A DNA stretch of 64,000 bases. Source: Enterobacter cancerogenus (GTDB lineage: Bacteria; Pseudomonadota; Gammaproteobacteria; Enterobacterales; Enterobacteriaceae). The notes under the pieces were generated by a model. The model did not search any database and was not told where the DNA came from. It worked only from the letters and a program-made list of their open reading frames with translations. Below, in pieces: positions 8,056-17,215 of the stretch. Positions within the stretch are counted from its first letter, which is position 1. Every line of letters starts with the position of its first letter. The stretch is taken from positions 1,798,001-1,862,000 of the forward strand of contig NZ_CP077290.1 of NCBI RefSeq assembly GCF_019047785.1. Direction: 5' to 3'. The position numbers and the translations under genes are program-made.

Positions 8056-10635
8056 ATGCGGTTTAGACGTTCGCTACTCTATTTATCAATAAGCACGGTA
8101 TTGCCTTTTTGTGCATTTGCTGCTGAAAATAGTCAAGAAGAAGACGTTCAGTTTAACGATCAGTTTCTTTATAACACCGGCACATCAATTGATGTCAGCC
8201 GTTTTTCAAAAGGCAACCCTGTTCTTGCCGGAACGTATAAGGTGAAGGTGATTATTAATGGGAAACCTTCCATAACCACGGAGCTTGTGTTTAAGGACAA
8301 TGGCACATCGCGCGCCACTCCCTGCATCACTCGTAAACTGCTCACCCAGACAAATGTAACGACCGGACAACTTAAACTGGCCGGGAATGACTCCGAAGAA
8401 ACGTGTATCTCGGTATCGGACGCCTATCCCGGCTCTCGTGTGGCTTACGACCCTTCTACACAGGAGTTGGATCTTTCTATTCCTCAGGCTTTCGTCATTC
8501 AGCGCCCGGCGGGATTTGTCGACCCTTCACTTTGGGAAGACGGGATCCCAGCGGCGATGCTCTCCTGGGATCTTAACGGCTGGCACGCGGACACGCCTGA
8601 TTACAGCACCGATACGGCCTATGCGGGGTTACGCTATGGCGCAAACCTGGGGCCGTGGCGACTGCGTGCGCGAGGTAATCTGAACTGGGATCAGGATGCT
8701 GGTACCCATTACGCCAGCCAGGACATTTATCTTCAGCGTGACATCACACCGCTGAAAGCACAGTTTATCGCGGGAGATTCTTATACCCGTGGAGATGCTT
8801 TCGATTCCATTAGTCTGCGCGGGGCACGTTTATATAACGATGACCGTATGCTTCCTAATGGCATATCGACTTATGCACCAGTGATTCGGGGTGTGGCAAA
8901 CAGCAACGCTAAAGTCACGATCGCCCAAAGCGGAAACACAATTTACGAAACCTCCGTGCCGCCGGGTCCCTTTGAAATCTCAGATCTCAGTACAACGGGT
9001 TACGGTAGCGATCTTATCGTCACTGTAGAAGAAACGGATGGTAGCAAGCGTTCGTTCTCGGTCGCGTATTCCTCGGTCGCGCAAATGCTTCGCCCTGGCT
9101 ACTCACGATGGGATGTCGGCGTAGGGGAGCTGCGTGACGATAGCCTGCGCGACAAGCCAAGGGTAGGTTACGCCACGGGCTATTATGGATTATCCAATAC
9201 CTTTACAGGTTATGCGGGTGTGGAGTACACCGATAGCGATTTTTACGCCGGATTATTGGGTTTGGCTATGAACACCCGAATTGGCGCATTCGCCTTTGAT
9301 GTCACACATTCTGATGCCCGTATTGAGGGCTTAAGACATCTTACGGGCGAGAGTTATCGCATTTCCTACAGCAAACTCATGGAAGCCACGAATACCTCTT
9401 TCAACGTCGCAGCATACCGGTTTTCGACGTCTGACTATCTCAGCCTGAGCGATGCGGCCTCCTTGACCAACGAGATCAAATACCGTGACAGAGAGCGTAC
9501 CCCTGACCGTAATAACAGCGATGTGTATCAAACGTTCCAGCGCATGAAGAACCAGATCCAGGTGAATATCAGCCAGCCGCTGGCCTTTGACGACCTTGAT
9601 TTGGGGTCGCTGTATGTCAACTCAACCTGGCAGGACTACTGGAATGAAAGCAGCTCATCAGCGCAATACTCCGTTGGCCACAGTCAGTCTTTACGCTGGG
9701 GAAGTTACAGCCTCTCAGTGCAGCGCACCTACAACGAGTTCGGGGAAAAAGACGATAGTGTCTATCTGAACCTCACTATTCCTTTCGACACGCTAATGGG
9801 TAACGGCAAGCGTGCAGGCGGGTTCTCATCACTCACTACGGGCATCGGCAGCGATCTAAAAGGCGGCGGCAGTTTTAACGCCAGCGCCAACGGCAACTCA
9901 GAAGATAATCGTTTCAGTTACAGCATCACCGAAAGCACCACGCGTAACGACGATACGTTAAACCAGCTAAGCGGTTACGGCAGTTATAACGGCCCGCATG
10001 GACCGGTGAGTCTTTCCGCCTCCGCATCCGATGTCGATACGCGACAATATTCCGCCAGCTATAGCGGCGGGATGATTCTGCACTCGGGTGGCGTAACACT
10101 CGCGCCTGGCAGCATTAGCGAAAGCGATACGCTTGCGTTGATTAAAGCAGAGGGAGCAGAAGGGGCCCGTGTCACCATCGGTAACGGTGAAATCGGATCA
10201 TCAGGCTATGCCCTGATGCCCTATCTGTCTGCCTACCGTGAAAACAACGTAGGTCTTGATATCAGCGATATGCGCTCTGACGTTGAAGTCAAAAATACCC
10301 GCTCCACCACCGTCCCCCGTAGCGGTGCCGTTGTGCTGGTTAACTTTGAGACCGACCAGGGGCGTTCAGTACTCATGGAACTGACGCGTGACGACGGAGG
10401 CTTTATTCCGCTGGGTGCCGATGTTCAAACTGAGCAAGGCGTATCGGTAGGTAGCGTAGGCCAGGCAGGGCAAGCCTGGATCCGCGGAATTGAAGATAAA
10501 GGGGTGCTAAACATCGTCTGGGGAAGTGAGCCCGGCACATCCTGTACCGTCTCCTATCTGATTCCGCCCAATGCGAAAAAGATTGGACCAACAACGTTGC
10601 TGGCAGGCCAGACCTGCCACATCACTGTCTTATAA
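8056..10635 (+). CDS. Outer membrane fimbrial usher
   Basis: Outer-membrane pore that recruits chaperone-pilin complexes and polymerises the fimbria. From ATG 8056 the product is 859 residues: signal peptide (MRFRRSLLYLSIS...FAAENS), N-terminal chaperone-binding domain with FNDQFL, the beta-barrel interrupted by a plug (about residues 210-320; PPGPFEISDL motif), and C-terminal domains ending with a cysteine pair (CTVSY ... GQTCHITVL). The frame is open upstream to ATG 7990 or TTG 7987, overlapping the chaperone stop, but the extra 22-23 residues are not signal-like; 8056 gives a typical signal peptide. The length fits the usher family (about 800-880). Confidence 0.93.
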   Translation: MRFRRSLLYLSISTVLPFCAFAAENSQEEDVQFNDQFLYNTGTSIDVSRFSKGNPVLAGTYKVKVIINGKPSITTELVFKDNGTSRATPCITRKLLTQTNVTTGQLKLAGNDSEETCISVSDAYPGSRVAYDPSTQELDLSIPQAFVIQRPAGFVDPSLWEDGIPAAMLSWDLNGWHADTPDYSTDTAYAGLRYGANLGPWRLRARGNLNWDQDAGTHYASQDIYLQRDITPLKAQFIAGDSYTRGDAFDSISLRGARLYNDDRMLPNGISTYAPVIRGVANSNAKVTIAQSGNTIYETSVPPGPFEISDLSTTGYGSDLIVTVEETDGSKRSFSVAYSSVAQMLRPGYSRWDVGVGELRDDSLRDKPRVGYATGYYGLSNTFTGYAGVEYTDSDFYAGLLGLAMNTRIGAFAFDVTHSDARIEGLRHLTGESYRISYSKLMEATNTSFNVAAYRFSTSDYLSLSDAASLTNEIKYRDRERTPDRNNSDVYQTFQRMKNQIQVNISQPLAFDDLDLGSLYVNSTWQDYWNESSSSAQYSVGHSQSLRWGSYSLSVQRTYNEFGEKDDSVYLNLTIPFDTLMGNGKRAGGFSSLTTGIGSDLKGGGSFNASANGNSEDNRFSYSITESTTRNDDTLNQLSGYGSYNGPHGPVSLSASASDVDTRQYSASYSGGMILHSGGVTLAPGSISESDTLALIKAEGAEGARVTIGNGEIGSSGYALMPYLSAYRENNVGLDISDMRSDVEVKNTRSTTVPRSGAVVLVNFETDQGRSVLMELTRDDGGFIPLGADVQTEQGVSVGSVGQAGQAWIRGIEDKGVLNIVWGSEPGTSCTVSYLIPPNAKKIGPTTLLAGQTCHITVL

Positions 10636-10648
10636 AGGGAGTTAGAGC

Positions 10649-11227
10649 ATGCTTTTTAAACCTGGGAAAAAAACAGGATTATGGGTGTTAAGTGTGGGGC
10701 TGATGGCACTGTCGTTCGGAACATACGCTGATAATCTCGATATCACCTTTACCGCTAATATCCGTGACACCACCTGCGATATGAAAATTGAAGGTGGCAG
10801 CGGTGATGGCTCCAGCAATGTTATTCCCATCGGTACAGACGGCAAGGTGCGCCTGGATTACATCATCCTTAAAAATGCCAAAGCAACGACAAATTTCAAA
10901 CTCAAAATGGTCTCTTGCCCGTCAAGTCTGACAAAGCTGAACACAACCATTAGCGGTAGTGTCAGCCCACTGACTACGGCAATTAAAAATTCACTCTCCG
11001 GCGAGGGCAGCGCGGAGAATATTGGCGTGGCGATTTCTCGCACCGCCACTCCGGACGCCCCCTTTGTCATTAATTCATCCACTGATACTCAGCGCCTTGT
11101 CTGGTCGAGCGGAGAGATAAGTGCTGGTGAAGTTTCACTCCTGGCGACGCTGGTGGAAACCGCAAGCGGACAAGGCACGACCGGCAACTTTAGCGGTATC
11201 GCTACGTTTAATTTCACCTATGAATAA
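10649..11227 (+). CDS. Minor fimbrial subunit 1
   Basis: The 192-residue precursor has a signal peptide (KKTGLWVLSVGLMALSFGTYA, cut before DNLDI), a pilin-type fold with paired cysteines (TTCDM and VSCPS), and a C-terminal FNFTYE ending typical of donor-strand-exchanging pilins. AAAGGGAG lies just before the ATG at 10649, and the gene begins 13 bp after the usher stop. Likely a tip fibrillum or adaptor subunit; which of the minor pilins does what cannot be told from sequence. Confidence 0.88.
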   Translation: MLFKPGKKTGLWVLSVGLMALSFGTYADNLDITFTANIRDTTCDMKIEGGSGDGSSNVIPIGTDGKVRLDYIILKNAKATTNFKLKMVSCPSSLTKLNTTISGSVSPLTTAIKNSLSGEGSAENIGVAISRTATPDAPFVINSSTDTQRLVWSSGEISAGEVSLLATLVETASGQGTTGNFSGIATFNFTYE

Positions 11228-11250
11228 CTGGCGCAATACGGAGCGTTAAT

Positions 11251-11808
11251 ATGAAAAAGACAATGACATCACTGGTGCTTGCGATGACTGCCATCCTGCC
11301 TTCCGTTTCTTTAAGCGCCATTACGGGTACGACAAGCGTTCAGGCCACGTTTACGTCCACTATTGAGGCGGGTACCTGTAATGCCGAGATTCAGGATGCA
11401 AGCGGGGGTCCTGTAAGCATTTTGCCGTTTGGCGATGTGTTTAAGTCCGATCTGGTGAACCAGAACCGAAGAGAGTCATTCAAAATCGCGTTCACCAACT
11501 GTGCCGGGGTAAAAAATGCCACCATTCAGGCCACGCCGGGTGCAGGTGGGTCCTGTACTGGCAGTGCCAGAAATGGAACCTCGTATGACGCCGGACATAA
11601 CGTTGGTTTTGAAATCTGGAAAGGTTCTGTCGACTCAGGTTCCCTGCTGAACTGTGCCACGGCCCCGGCGACTATCGTCAACCTGTCTAACGGGGCGGGG
11701 AAATTTGAAATGGATGCACGCATCGTCATTGCTAAAGATAAAACCATTTCTGACGTGACCACCGGTTCGGTCAGCGCCCCTGTGACATTTGTCGTGACCT
11801 ATCAATAA
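11251..11808 (+). CDS. Minor fimbrial subunit 2
   Basis: A 185-residue pilin precursor with a clear signal peptide (MKKTMTSLVLAMTAILPSVSLSA), cysteines in AGTCNAEI and TNCAGVK matching the pilin disulphide plus an extra pair (GSCTGSA, LLNCATA), and a TFVVTYQ terminus. The extra cysteine pair sets it apart from the first subunit. Same operon, 23 bp after the previous gene, one-base overlap (TAATG) with the next, which indicates translational coupling. Confidence 0.87.
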   Translation: MKKTMTSLVLAMTAILPSVSLSAITGTTSVQATFTSTIEAGTCNAEIQDASGGPVSILPFGDVFKSDLVNQNRRESFKIAFTNCAGVKNATIQATPGAGGSCTGSARNGTSYDAGHNVGFEIWKGSVDSGSLLNCATAPATIVNLSNGAGKFEMDARIVIAKDKTISDVTTGSVSAPVTFVVTYQ

Positions 11809-12440
11809 TGTTTATTAAGACAGGTAGCTTAAACAGGATGCTCCACTCCCGCGTAATCTTTAGAGATGCGATGCCATGGCTCGTCTTCTGTCTGGGGTTT
11901 CCCGCAGCAGGGTTTGCCTCGAGCCTGGAGATGGAGATGACAGCAAACATCATCAACAATACCTGCCAGGTGAGTATTCCGGATAATGGCAAAGTCATTT
12001 TACCGATCGTTGGCAGAGATTGGTTTTATAACTCAGATGGCAGCCCGCGACTCCAGCCCGGTGACGCAGCCGGGGGGACTCGCTTCGAAATACAGCTGAA
12101 AAACTGTGCAGAAAGTGAAACCGGGCTGGCTAAAACCCTGCATTTTGAGTTTAAACCTCAAAGTGGAAAATTTACCGAAAGCTCCCAGCAGGTGTTCGCC
12201 AATGAAATCCCCGACTCTGGGGGGGGAGCAGAGAATGTAGGAATTGTAATTTTTTCAGAAAAAGACAATACCAACGTGGTAAATACGTCAGGAACGTCAA
12301 ATGTTATTTTTGATGTATCCGACCAAACCGAAAGTCAGTATTTAACAAACTATAATTTCTATGCCCGTTATCAAAGCACAGGGATCGTCAGCGCGGGAAA
12401 AGTTATCACAAGCGTACTGGTGAATGTTATTTACAATTAA
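11808..12440 (+). CDS. Minor fimbrial subunit 3, contains a G8 tract
   Basis: Up to 210 residues. The N-terminal stretch before MPWLVFCLGFPAAGFAS looks like an extension of the signal peptide, so translation could also start at ATG 11871. Mature pilin features are present: NNTCQVSIP and LKNCAES cysteines and a VLVNVIYN ending. Bases 12219-12226 are eight consecutive G residues encoding part of SGGG; slippage there would shift the frame and truncate the subunit. It starts at the A of the previous stop codon. Confidence 0.85.
   Translation: MFIKTGSLNRMLHSRVIFRDAMPWLVFCLGFPAAGFASSLEMEMTANIINNTCQVSIPDNGKVILPIVGRDWFYNSDGSPRLQPGDAAGGTRFEIQLKNCAESETGLAKTLHFEFKPQSGKFTESSQQVFANEIPDSGGGAENVGIVIFSEKDNTNVVNTSGTSNVIFDVSDQTESQYLTNYNFYARYQSTGIVSAGKVITSVLVNVIYN
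12219..12226 (+). repeat. Homopolymeric G8 tract inside minor pilin 3
   Basis: Eight G residues in a row in the coding sequence, read as TCT GGG GGG GGA. Such mononucleotide runs can change length by slipped-strand mispairing; the gene is in frame in this copy. Confidence 0.9.
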
Positions 12441-12472
12441 AATATATCAAGTATTGGATATAAGGATTTTGA

Positions 12473-13555
12473 ATGTTTTATACAGCAGGGACCGGAACAA
12501 CTCATTTCTTTATAAAAGGTGCAGGCCTTGCTTTGTCTATTTTTGCAATAAGTTTTTCTGCATCGGCAGATTTGTATGAATGTAAATTTAATGGATATAG
12601 CGTACAGCCTATTTCGGATGTCAAGGGTGCAAAGCCCACTCTCGTTCCCCTGGAGTACGTTAGCGCGCCAACTAAGATAAGTGGCCTTATTGAGTTGCAG
12701 GTGAATCCGGGACTCTATAGCTGGTGCCAATCAGGTAATGATGGAGAGCGCGTCTATCAGAAAACGGACAGCTCACTGGTCATCGGTAGCGTGGACGGGA
12801 AAGCACTCTTTAAAACTAACGTTACGGGGATCGCCTACACGCTGGCCATGTACCCGACCAGCAACGCTTTTAACGCATTTTTTCCTGCAACGACAGGAAG
12901 TTATGTAGAGACAGCCAATCAGGCAGATAATTCAGATGTGGTTAAAGCAAAATGGTGGTATGCCCGTATGGAATTTTATCAATTACCCTCATATGCTGGC
13001 GTGCCCGCGAGCGTCACAAAGATTGGCCCAGTAGCCGGAAATATTGGCAATATTGTCGTAGGTAACCCCTGGACCTCAGATGAAAGTGACCATCCGCGTC
13101 CGTTAATCACGATACCCGATATGGGCTTCAATGTTCCTGTTGAAAAACCGACCTGTACGCTTACGGCGCCAAAAACCGTAGACCTGGGGGAATATGATGC
13201 TTCCGATGTCGAAAACGATAACACGCAAAAAGTCTCTGCTATGGTGTCAGGGAATTGCACTAACACACGTAAAATCACGATGAAGTTGACCACCAGCAAG
13301 ACAACCGGAACTGATGGCTCATTACTCGCCAATACCGTATCGTCAAATGCGGCAAAAGGCGTGGGCGTGTTACTGAAGTGGCCGGACAACAGCCTGGCGG
13401 TGCCTAATTCAACCAACAGCTATACAACAACAGGGAACACCATCATTCCGTCATTCAGCGAGTCTCTCACGGCTCAGTTGGTTAAGTCTGGTACAGAAAA
13501 AGTCACTTCAGGCTTGTTCAGCGCCATCGGCACGTTGCAGATCACCTACGAATAA
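12473..13555 (+). CDS. Two-domain tip adhesin of the fimbria
   Basis: The last and, apart from the usher, longest gene of the operon (360 residues), placed where chaperone-usher operons carry the adhesin. A signal peptide (LALSIFAISFSASA) precedes an N-terminal domain of about 190 residues with its own cysteines (YECKFNG, YSWCQSG) that is probably the receptor-binding domain. The C-terminal pilin domain starts around EKPTCTLTAPKTVDLGEYD and ends LQITYE. The lectin domain is not one recognised here, so the ligand is unknown. The stop codon directly abuts the convergent yadE stop. Confidence 0.85.
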   Translation: MFYTAGTGTTHFFIKGAGLALSIFAISFSASADLYECKFNGYSVQPISDVKGAKPTLVPLEYVSAPTKISGLIELQVNPGLYSWCQSGNDGERVYQKTDSSLVIGSVDGKALFKTNVTGIAYTLAMYPTSNAFNAFFPATTGSYVETANQADNSDVVKAKWWYARMEFYQLPSYAGVPASVTKIGPVAGNIGNIVVGNPWTSDESDHPRPLITIPDMGFNVPVEKPTCTLTAPKTVDLGEYDASDVENDNTQKVSAMVSGNCTNTRKITMKLTTSKTTGTDGSLLANTVSSNAAKGVGVLLKWPDNSLAVPNSTNSYTTTGNTIIPSFSESLTAQLVKSGTEKVTSGLFSAIGTLQITYE

Positions 13556-14803
13556 TTACCCCTGCGGCTGGTTGCTGACCAGCCGCGACATCGTCTCCAG
13601 CGAATCCGTTCTTAAGATATACAAACGTTTAAGCAAGAATGGATTATCCCCCGGCTTCACCTTTCCTTTTACCGTCGTCACCGCCAGGTGAAAACCGGCG
13701 TCATTCGCGGCCTTTATCGCTTTATTGTCGTAGCCGCCAAAGGGATAGGAGAGATACAAAACATGCGGATTGAACTGCGTCAGCGCCCGTCGGGAACGCT
13801 CAAAATCAAACAGGATCACGTGGTAAGAACGGCTCAGCAGGATCGGGTGTTTGTAACCATCAACCCGATGCAGGAAATGGGTGTGGGACTGGATATCAAA
13901 CACGTCCTGAATAGCCTTCAGCTCTGACACGCTCATAAACTGCAGCGATTTTGGGTCCCATTTCTGCGGATGTCTTTTTATCCGGGAAGAGATAACAAAC
14001 GCCGTCGCCTTAAACCCGTATGCCTTGAGGATCGGCCAGGCATAGCGGCTCACCGATTTCAGGCCATCGTCAAAGGTGATCGCCACCGCTTTGGCCGGCA
14101 GATTGATTTTGTTACGCACATACCCTTCAAGCTGGTACATCGTGAGGGTGGTATAGCCCTGATCGCGCAACCAGGTCATCTGGTTACTGAAGGCACGCAC
14201 GCTGGTGGTCGTTGAGGTGTGACGAAACCGCGTGTTCTCTTCGTCGCGCAGAATATGGTGGTACGTCAGCACAGGAATGCCGTTGTCTTCCTGCGCATCC
14301 AGGCTGCTTACCCATGCCAGACGGTTACCGATGCGGATCTGAAACCAGGTCTGGTTGAGGCGATCCTTGAGTTTGCTGAGGATCGGGTAGCGAAGGTTAC
14401 TGCTCAGGGTACCGAATGGCGCGCTGCCGCTGCTGGGCGCGTTATAGACCGGGGTGTCCTTCCAGGTTACGAGGTTTTGATTGCTCAACGGTTTATTCAG
14501 ATCGCCCAGGCTGTCTTCGACGCGCTGCTTGCCCTGCACCGGCTCCAGGTGCTCTTTGTCGATAAAGCCCGTCCCAAACCCGAAGCGAAACTCGTAGTAA
14601 TCAGCCGCCGTAGGCACCACGGCCAGAATTTGCCCGGCGCGCACATTGCCCACGTTAATCACGTCATTACCCACCTGCGCCCAAATCGCCGCATCTTCGG
14701 TGGTTTGCATATACTGCGCAGGCACGCGTTGTTGGCTTAATAAACTGGCGGAACAGACGCCGGAGACGATTAATAACAGCAAGGCTAGAAGACGCGTAAA
14801 CAT
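13556..14803 (-). CDS. yadE: Putative polysaccharide deacetylase YadE
   Basis: Secreted or periplasmic NodB-family carbohydrate esterase (CE4) of unknown substrate; 415 residues. A signal peptide ([19 protein letters not shown]) is followed by an SH3-like region (about residues 30-165), then the NodB domain beginning near [10 protein letters not shown]. The metal-binding motifs are present: AITFDDG with the catalytic and metal aspartates, and QSHTH with two histidines. YPFGGYD is the third motif. It is the last gene of the minus-strand run yadG-yadH-yadI-yadE and converges on the fimbrial operon; a GCGGCTGG/CCAGCCGC hairpin (13564-13586) lies inside its final codons. Confidence 0.88.
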   Translation of the reverse strand: MFTRLLALLLLIVSGVCSASLLSQQRVPAQYMQTTEDAAIWAQVGNDVINVGNVRAGQILAVVPTAADYYEFRFGFGTGFIDKEHLEPVQGKQRVEDSLGDLNKPLSNQNLVTWKDTPVYNAPSSGSAPFGTLSSNLRYPILSKLKDRLNQTWFQIRIGNRLAWVSSLDAQEDNGIPVLTYHHILRDEENTRFRHTSTTTSVRAFSNQMTWLRDQGYTTLTMYQLEGYVRNKINLPAKAVAITFDDGLKSVSRYAWPILKAYGFKATAFVISSRIKRHPQKWDPKSLQFMSVSELKAIQDVFDIQSHTHFLHRVDGYKHPILLSRSYHVILFDFERSRRALTQFNPHVLYLSYPFGGYDNKAIKAANDAGFHLAVTTVKGKVKPGDNPFLLKRLYILRTDSLETMSRLVSNQPQG

Positions 14804-14866
14804 GGGTTCTTTATCGGCACGAAAAAACGGACGTCATTGTATCAAAAGCGACATCAATACCAATGT

Positions 14867-15307
14867 TTAATTCTTATACAGATCGTGCAGAAGGACGAAA
14901 GGCGGGTTTTTCTGCTGCTGATGCCACAAACTGCTGACCCCTGGCGTGCCTTGCGCCACGATTGCCTGGCGAAACTCGTCGCTGCTCATTGATTCACGGC
15001 ATGGATACATTATTTCCAGCAGCGGCAGGCTGATCCCGGAGATCACTTCGCAATTGTCATGCTTATGGCTCATCAACGCGGCCGAACGGTAAGGCGCTGC
15101 GCCGGATTTGTCAGTCAGGAAAATGACGCCATCGCCGGAGTCGGTTTCATGCAGCGCATCGCACATCATACGGCTCAGCATATTGGTGCTTAAGCCCCGC
15201 CAGTAATTTACCGCACGACACTGAACCAGCGGACCAAACCGGGCTTCCAGTTTCAGCAGCATATCCTGCGCGTGTTCGTCGTGGCAGGTGATCACCCATC
15301 CCAGCAT
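14867..15307 (-). CDS. yadI: PTS EIIA-like protein YadI (mannose family)
   Basis: A 146-residue single-domain EIIA of the mannose/fructose PTS class. The predicted phosphorylated histidine is H9 (GWVITCHDEHA). The protein matches E. coli YadI over its length, including the SSLWHQQQKNPPFVL end. No EIIB, EIIC or EIID partner gene is nearby, so its role is unclear; it could act in regulation or serve a distant permease. AAGGAGG precedes the ATG at 15307. Confidence 0.88.
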   Translation of the reverse strand: MLGWVITCHDEHAQDMLLKLEARFGPLVQCRAVNYWRGLSTNMLSRMMCDALHETDSGDGVIFLTDKSGAAPYRSAALMSHKHDNCEVISGISLPLLEIMYPCRESMSSDEFRQAIVAQGTPGVSSLWHQQQKNPPFVLLHDLYKN

Positions 15308-15375
15308 AACTCTCCCTCCTTAGCAGGCGAGTAGTTTAGCGGAGTGAAGGTTTGTTTACGGTGATAACTGTCAAA

Positions 15376-15410
15376 GAAAAGCGCCCGGCGAGCGGAGAGC
15401 CGCCGGGCGG
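15376..15410 (-). terminator. Rho-independent terminator after yadH
   Basis: On the minus strand the arms CGCCCGGCG and CGCCGGGCG are followed by a TTTTCTTT tract. It lies directly after the yadH stop and before yadI, so yadI is probably transcribed separately or by read-through. Confidence 0.75.
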
Positions 15411-15414
15411 AAGG

Positions 15415-16185
15415 TTAGCTGCGAAGGCCGCGCCCGCGTTGGATCAGATACCAGCAGAGCACGTAAAACGCGACGATAAAGACCGCCAGCACCGCCACCG
15501 TCGTAAACAGCGGCACGTCGGAGATGCCAAGGAAGCCAAAGCGGAAGCCGCTGATCATGTAGACGATCGGGTTGAGGTGAGACAGCGCCTGCCAGAACGG
15601 CGGCAGCAGCGTCAGCGAGTAAAACACCCCGCCGAGGTAGGTCAGCGGCGTCAGAACGAAGGTCGGGATCAGGCTGATGTCGTCAAAGGTTTTGGCGAAA
15701 ACGGCGTTCAGCAACCCGGCCAGCGAGAACAGGATCGCCGTCAGCAGCAGCGTCAGCGCCACAAACAGCCAGGAGTGCACCTGGAACGGCACGAAGAACA
15801 GCGAAATCGCAGTGACCAGAATACCCACGCAAAGGCCACGCGCCACACCGCCGCCCACGTAACCGGCGATGATCACGTGCGTGGGCACCGGTGCCACCAG
15901 CAGTTCTTCAATGTTGCGCTGAAACTTGGCGCTAAAGAACGACGACGCCACGTTAGCGTAGGCGTTGGTGATCACCGCCATCATGATTAAGCCCGGCACG
16001 ATAAACTGCATATAGCTAAAGCCGTGCATTTCACCGATCCGGGAGCCGATCAGGTTGCCGAAAATGATGAAGTAGAGCGTCATGGTGATCACCGGCGGCA
16101 CCAGGGTTTGCACCCAGATGCGCATAAAGCGGTTAATCTCTTTCGCCCAGATGCTTTTCAGCGCGACCCAGAAAAGATGCGTCAT
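15415..16185 (-). CDS. yadH: ABC-2 type transporter permease YadH
   Basis: Inner-membrane permease of 256 residues with about six transmembrane segments, for example ITMTLYFIIFGNLIG, FIVPGLIMMAVITNAYANV, GLCVGILVTAISLFF and FLGISDVPLFTTVAVLAVF. The ABC-2 signature region LLVAPVPTHVIIAGYVGGG is present. It overlaps the ATPase gene yadG by four bases (ATGA), so the two are a translationally coupled export pair. The substrate is not known. The same pair occurs in E. coli at this position. Confidence 0.92.
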   Translation of the reverse strand: MTHLFWVALKSIWAKEINRFMRIWVQTLVPPVITMTLYFIIFGNLIGSRIGEMHGFSYMQFIVPGLIMMAVITNAYANVASSFFSAKFQRNIEELLVAPVPTHVIIAGYVGGGVARGLCVGILVTAISLFFVPFQVHSWLFVALTLLLTAILFSLAGLLNAVFAKTFDDISLIPTFVLTPLTYLGGVFYSLTLLPPFWQALSHLNPIVYMISGFRFGFLGISDVPLFTTVAVLAVFIVAFYVLCWYLIQRGRGLRS

Positions 16186-17108
16186 GCTTTGTCTCCTTGT
16201 TTTTCATGCACCAGAGAGACAAACAGCTCTTCCAGTCGGTTCGCTTTGTTACGCATACTTAATACCTGCACGCCCTGCGCGCTCAGCTGTGCGAACACGC
16301 TGTTAACGCCCTGCTCGCGCAGCACTTCCACTTCAAGCGTGGAGGTGTCGACCAGGCGGTAGTTGTACCCTTCCAGCTTCGGCAGCGGGCTTTTCGCCGC
16401 AAGGTCGAGAATAAAGGTCTCAGACTTGAGCTTGGAAAGCAGATTTTTCATCGAGGTGTTTTCCACCAGCTCCCCGTGCTGAATGATGCCGATGTTACGG
16501 CACAGCATTTCCGCCTCTTCGAGGTAGTGCGTGGTCAGGATAATGGTGGTGCCTTTGTCGTTGAGATCCTTCAGGAAGCCCCACATTGAGCGACGCAGTT
16601 CGATATCCACGCCCGCCGTCGGCTCATCAAGGATCAGCAGCTTCGGCTCGTGCATCAGCGCGCGGGCAATCATCAGGCGGCGCTTCATGCCACCGGATAA
16701 CATCCGCGCACGCTCGTTACGCTTTTCCCACAGGTCGAGCTGTTTGAGGTACTTTTCCCCGCGCTCAACGGCCTCTTTACGCTCCACGCCGTAGTAGCCC
16801 GCCTGGTTAACCACGATCTGCTGCACCGTCTCAAACGGGTTAAAGTTAAACTCCTGCGGCACCAGCCCCAGCTGACGCTTGGCGTTGACCACATCTTTTT
16901 GCAGGTCGTAGCCAAACACGCTCACCCGCCCAGAGGTCTTGTTCACCAGCGAGCTGATAATGCCGATGGTGGTGGATTTCCCCGCGCCGTTTGGCCCCAG
17001 AAGTGCGTAGAAGTCTCCCGCCTCTACTTTAAGGTCTATCCCGCGTAGCGCCTGAACGCCGCCCGGATAGGTTTTTTTAAGCTGTTCAAGCTCAAGTGCA
17101 ATCGCCAT
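16182..17108 (-). CDS. yadG: ABC transporter ATP-binding protein YadG
   Basis: Cytoplasmic ATPase of the YadGH exporter; 308 residues. Visible motifs are Walker A GPNGAGKST (about 38-46), the signature LSGGMKRR, Walker B LLILDEPTAGVD and the switch histidine in TTHYLEEAE. The C-terminal 80 residues are the extension common in DrrA/ABC-2 ATPases. It is divergent from can. The substrate is unknown. Confidence 0.94.
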   Translation of the reverse strand: MAIALELEQLKKTYPGGVQALRGIDLKVEAGDFYALLGPNGAGKSTTIGIISSLVNKTSGRVSVFGYDLQKDVVNAKRQLGLVPQEFNFNPFETVQQIVVNQAGYYGVERKEAVERGEKYLKQLDLWEKRNERARMLSGGMKRRLMIARALMHEPKLLILDEPTAGVDIELRRSMWGFLKDLNDKGTTIILTTHYLEEAEMLCRNIGIIQHGELVENTSMKNLLSKLKSETFILDLAAKSPLPKLEGYNYRLVDTSTLEVEVLREQGVNSVFAQLSAQGVQVLSMRNKANRLEELFVSLVHEKQGDKA

Positions 17109-17215
17109 GAATTAAACTTACCTATAGTTCTGACACACGTTGTGTGGTTTCATTAAAAGTCGGGTTACCCTATAGTAGCGCAACGCAATCACTCGGTTAC
17201 AGGCCGTCACCCTCC

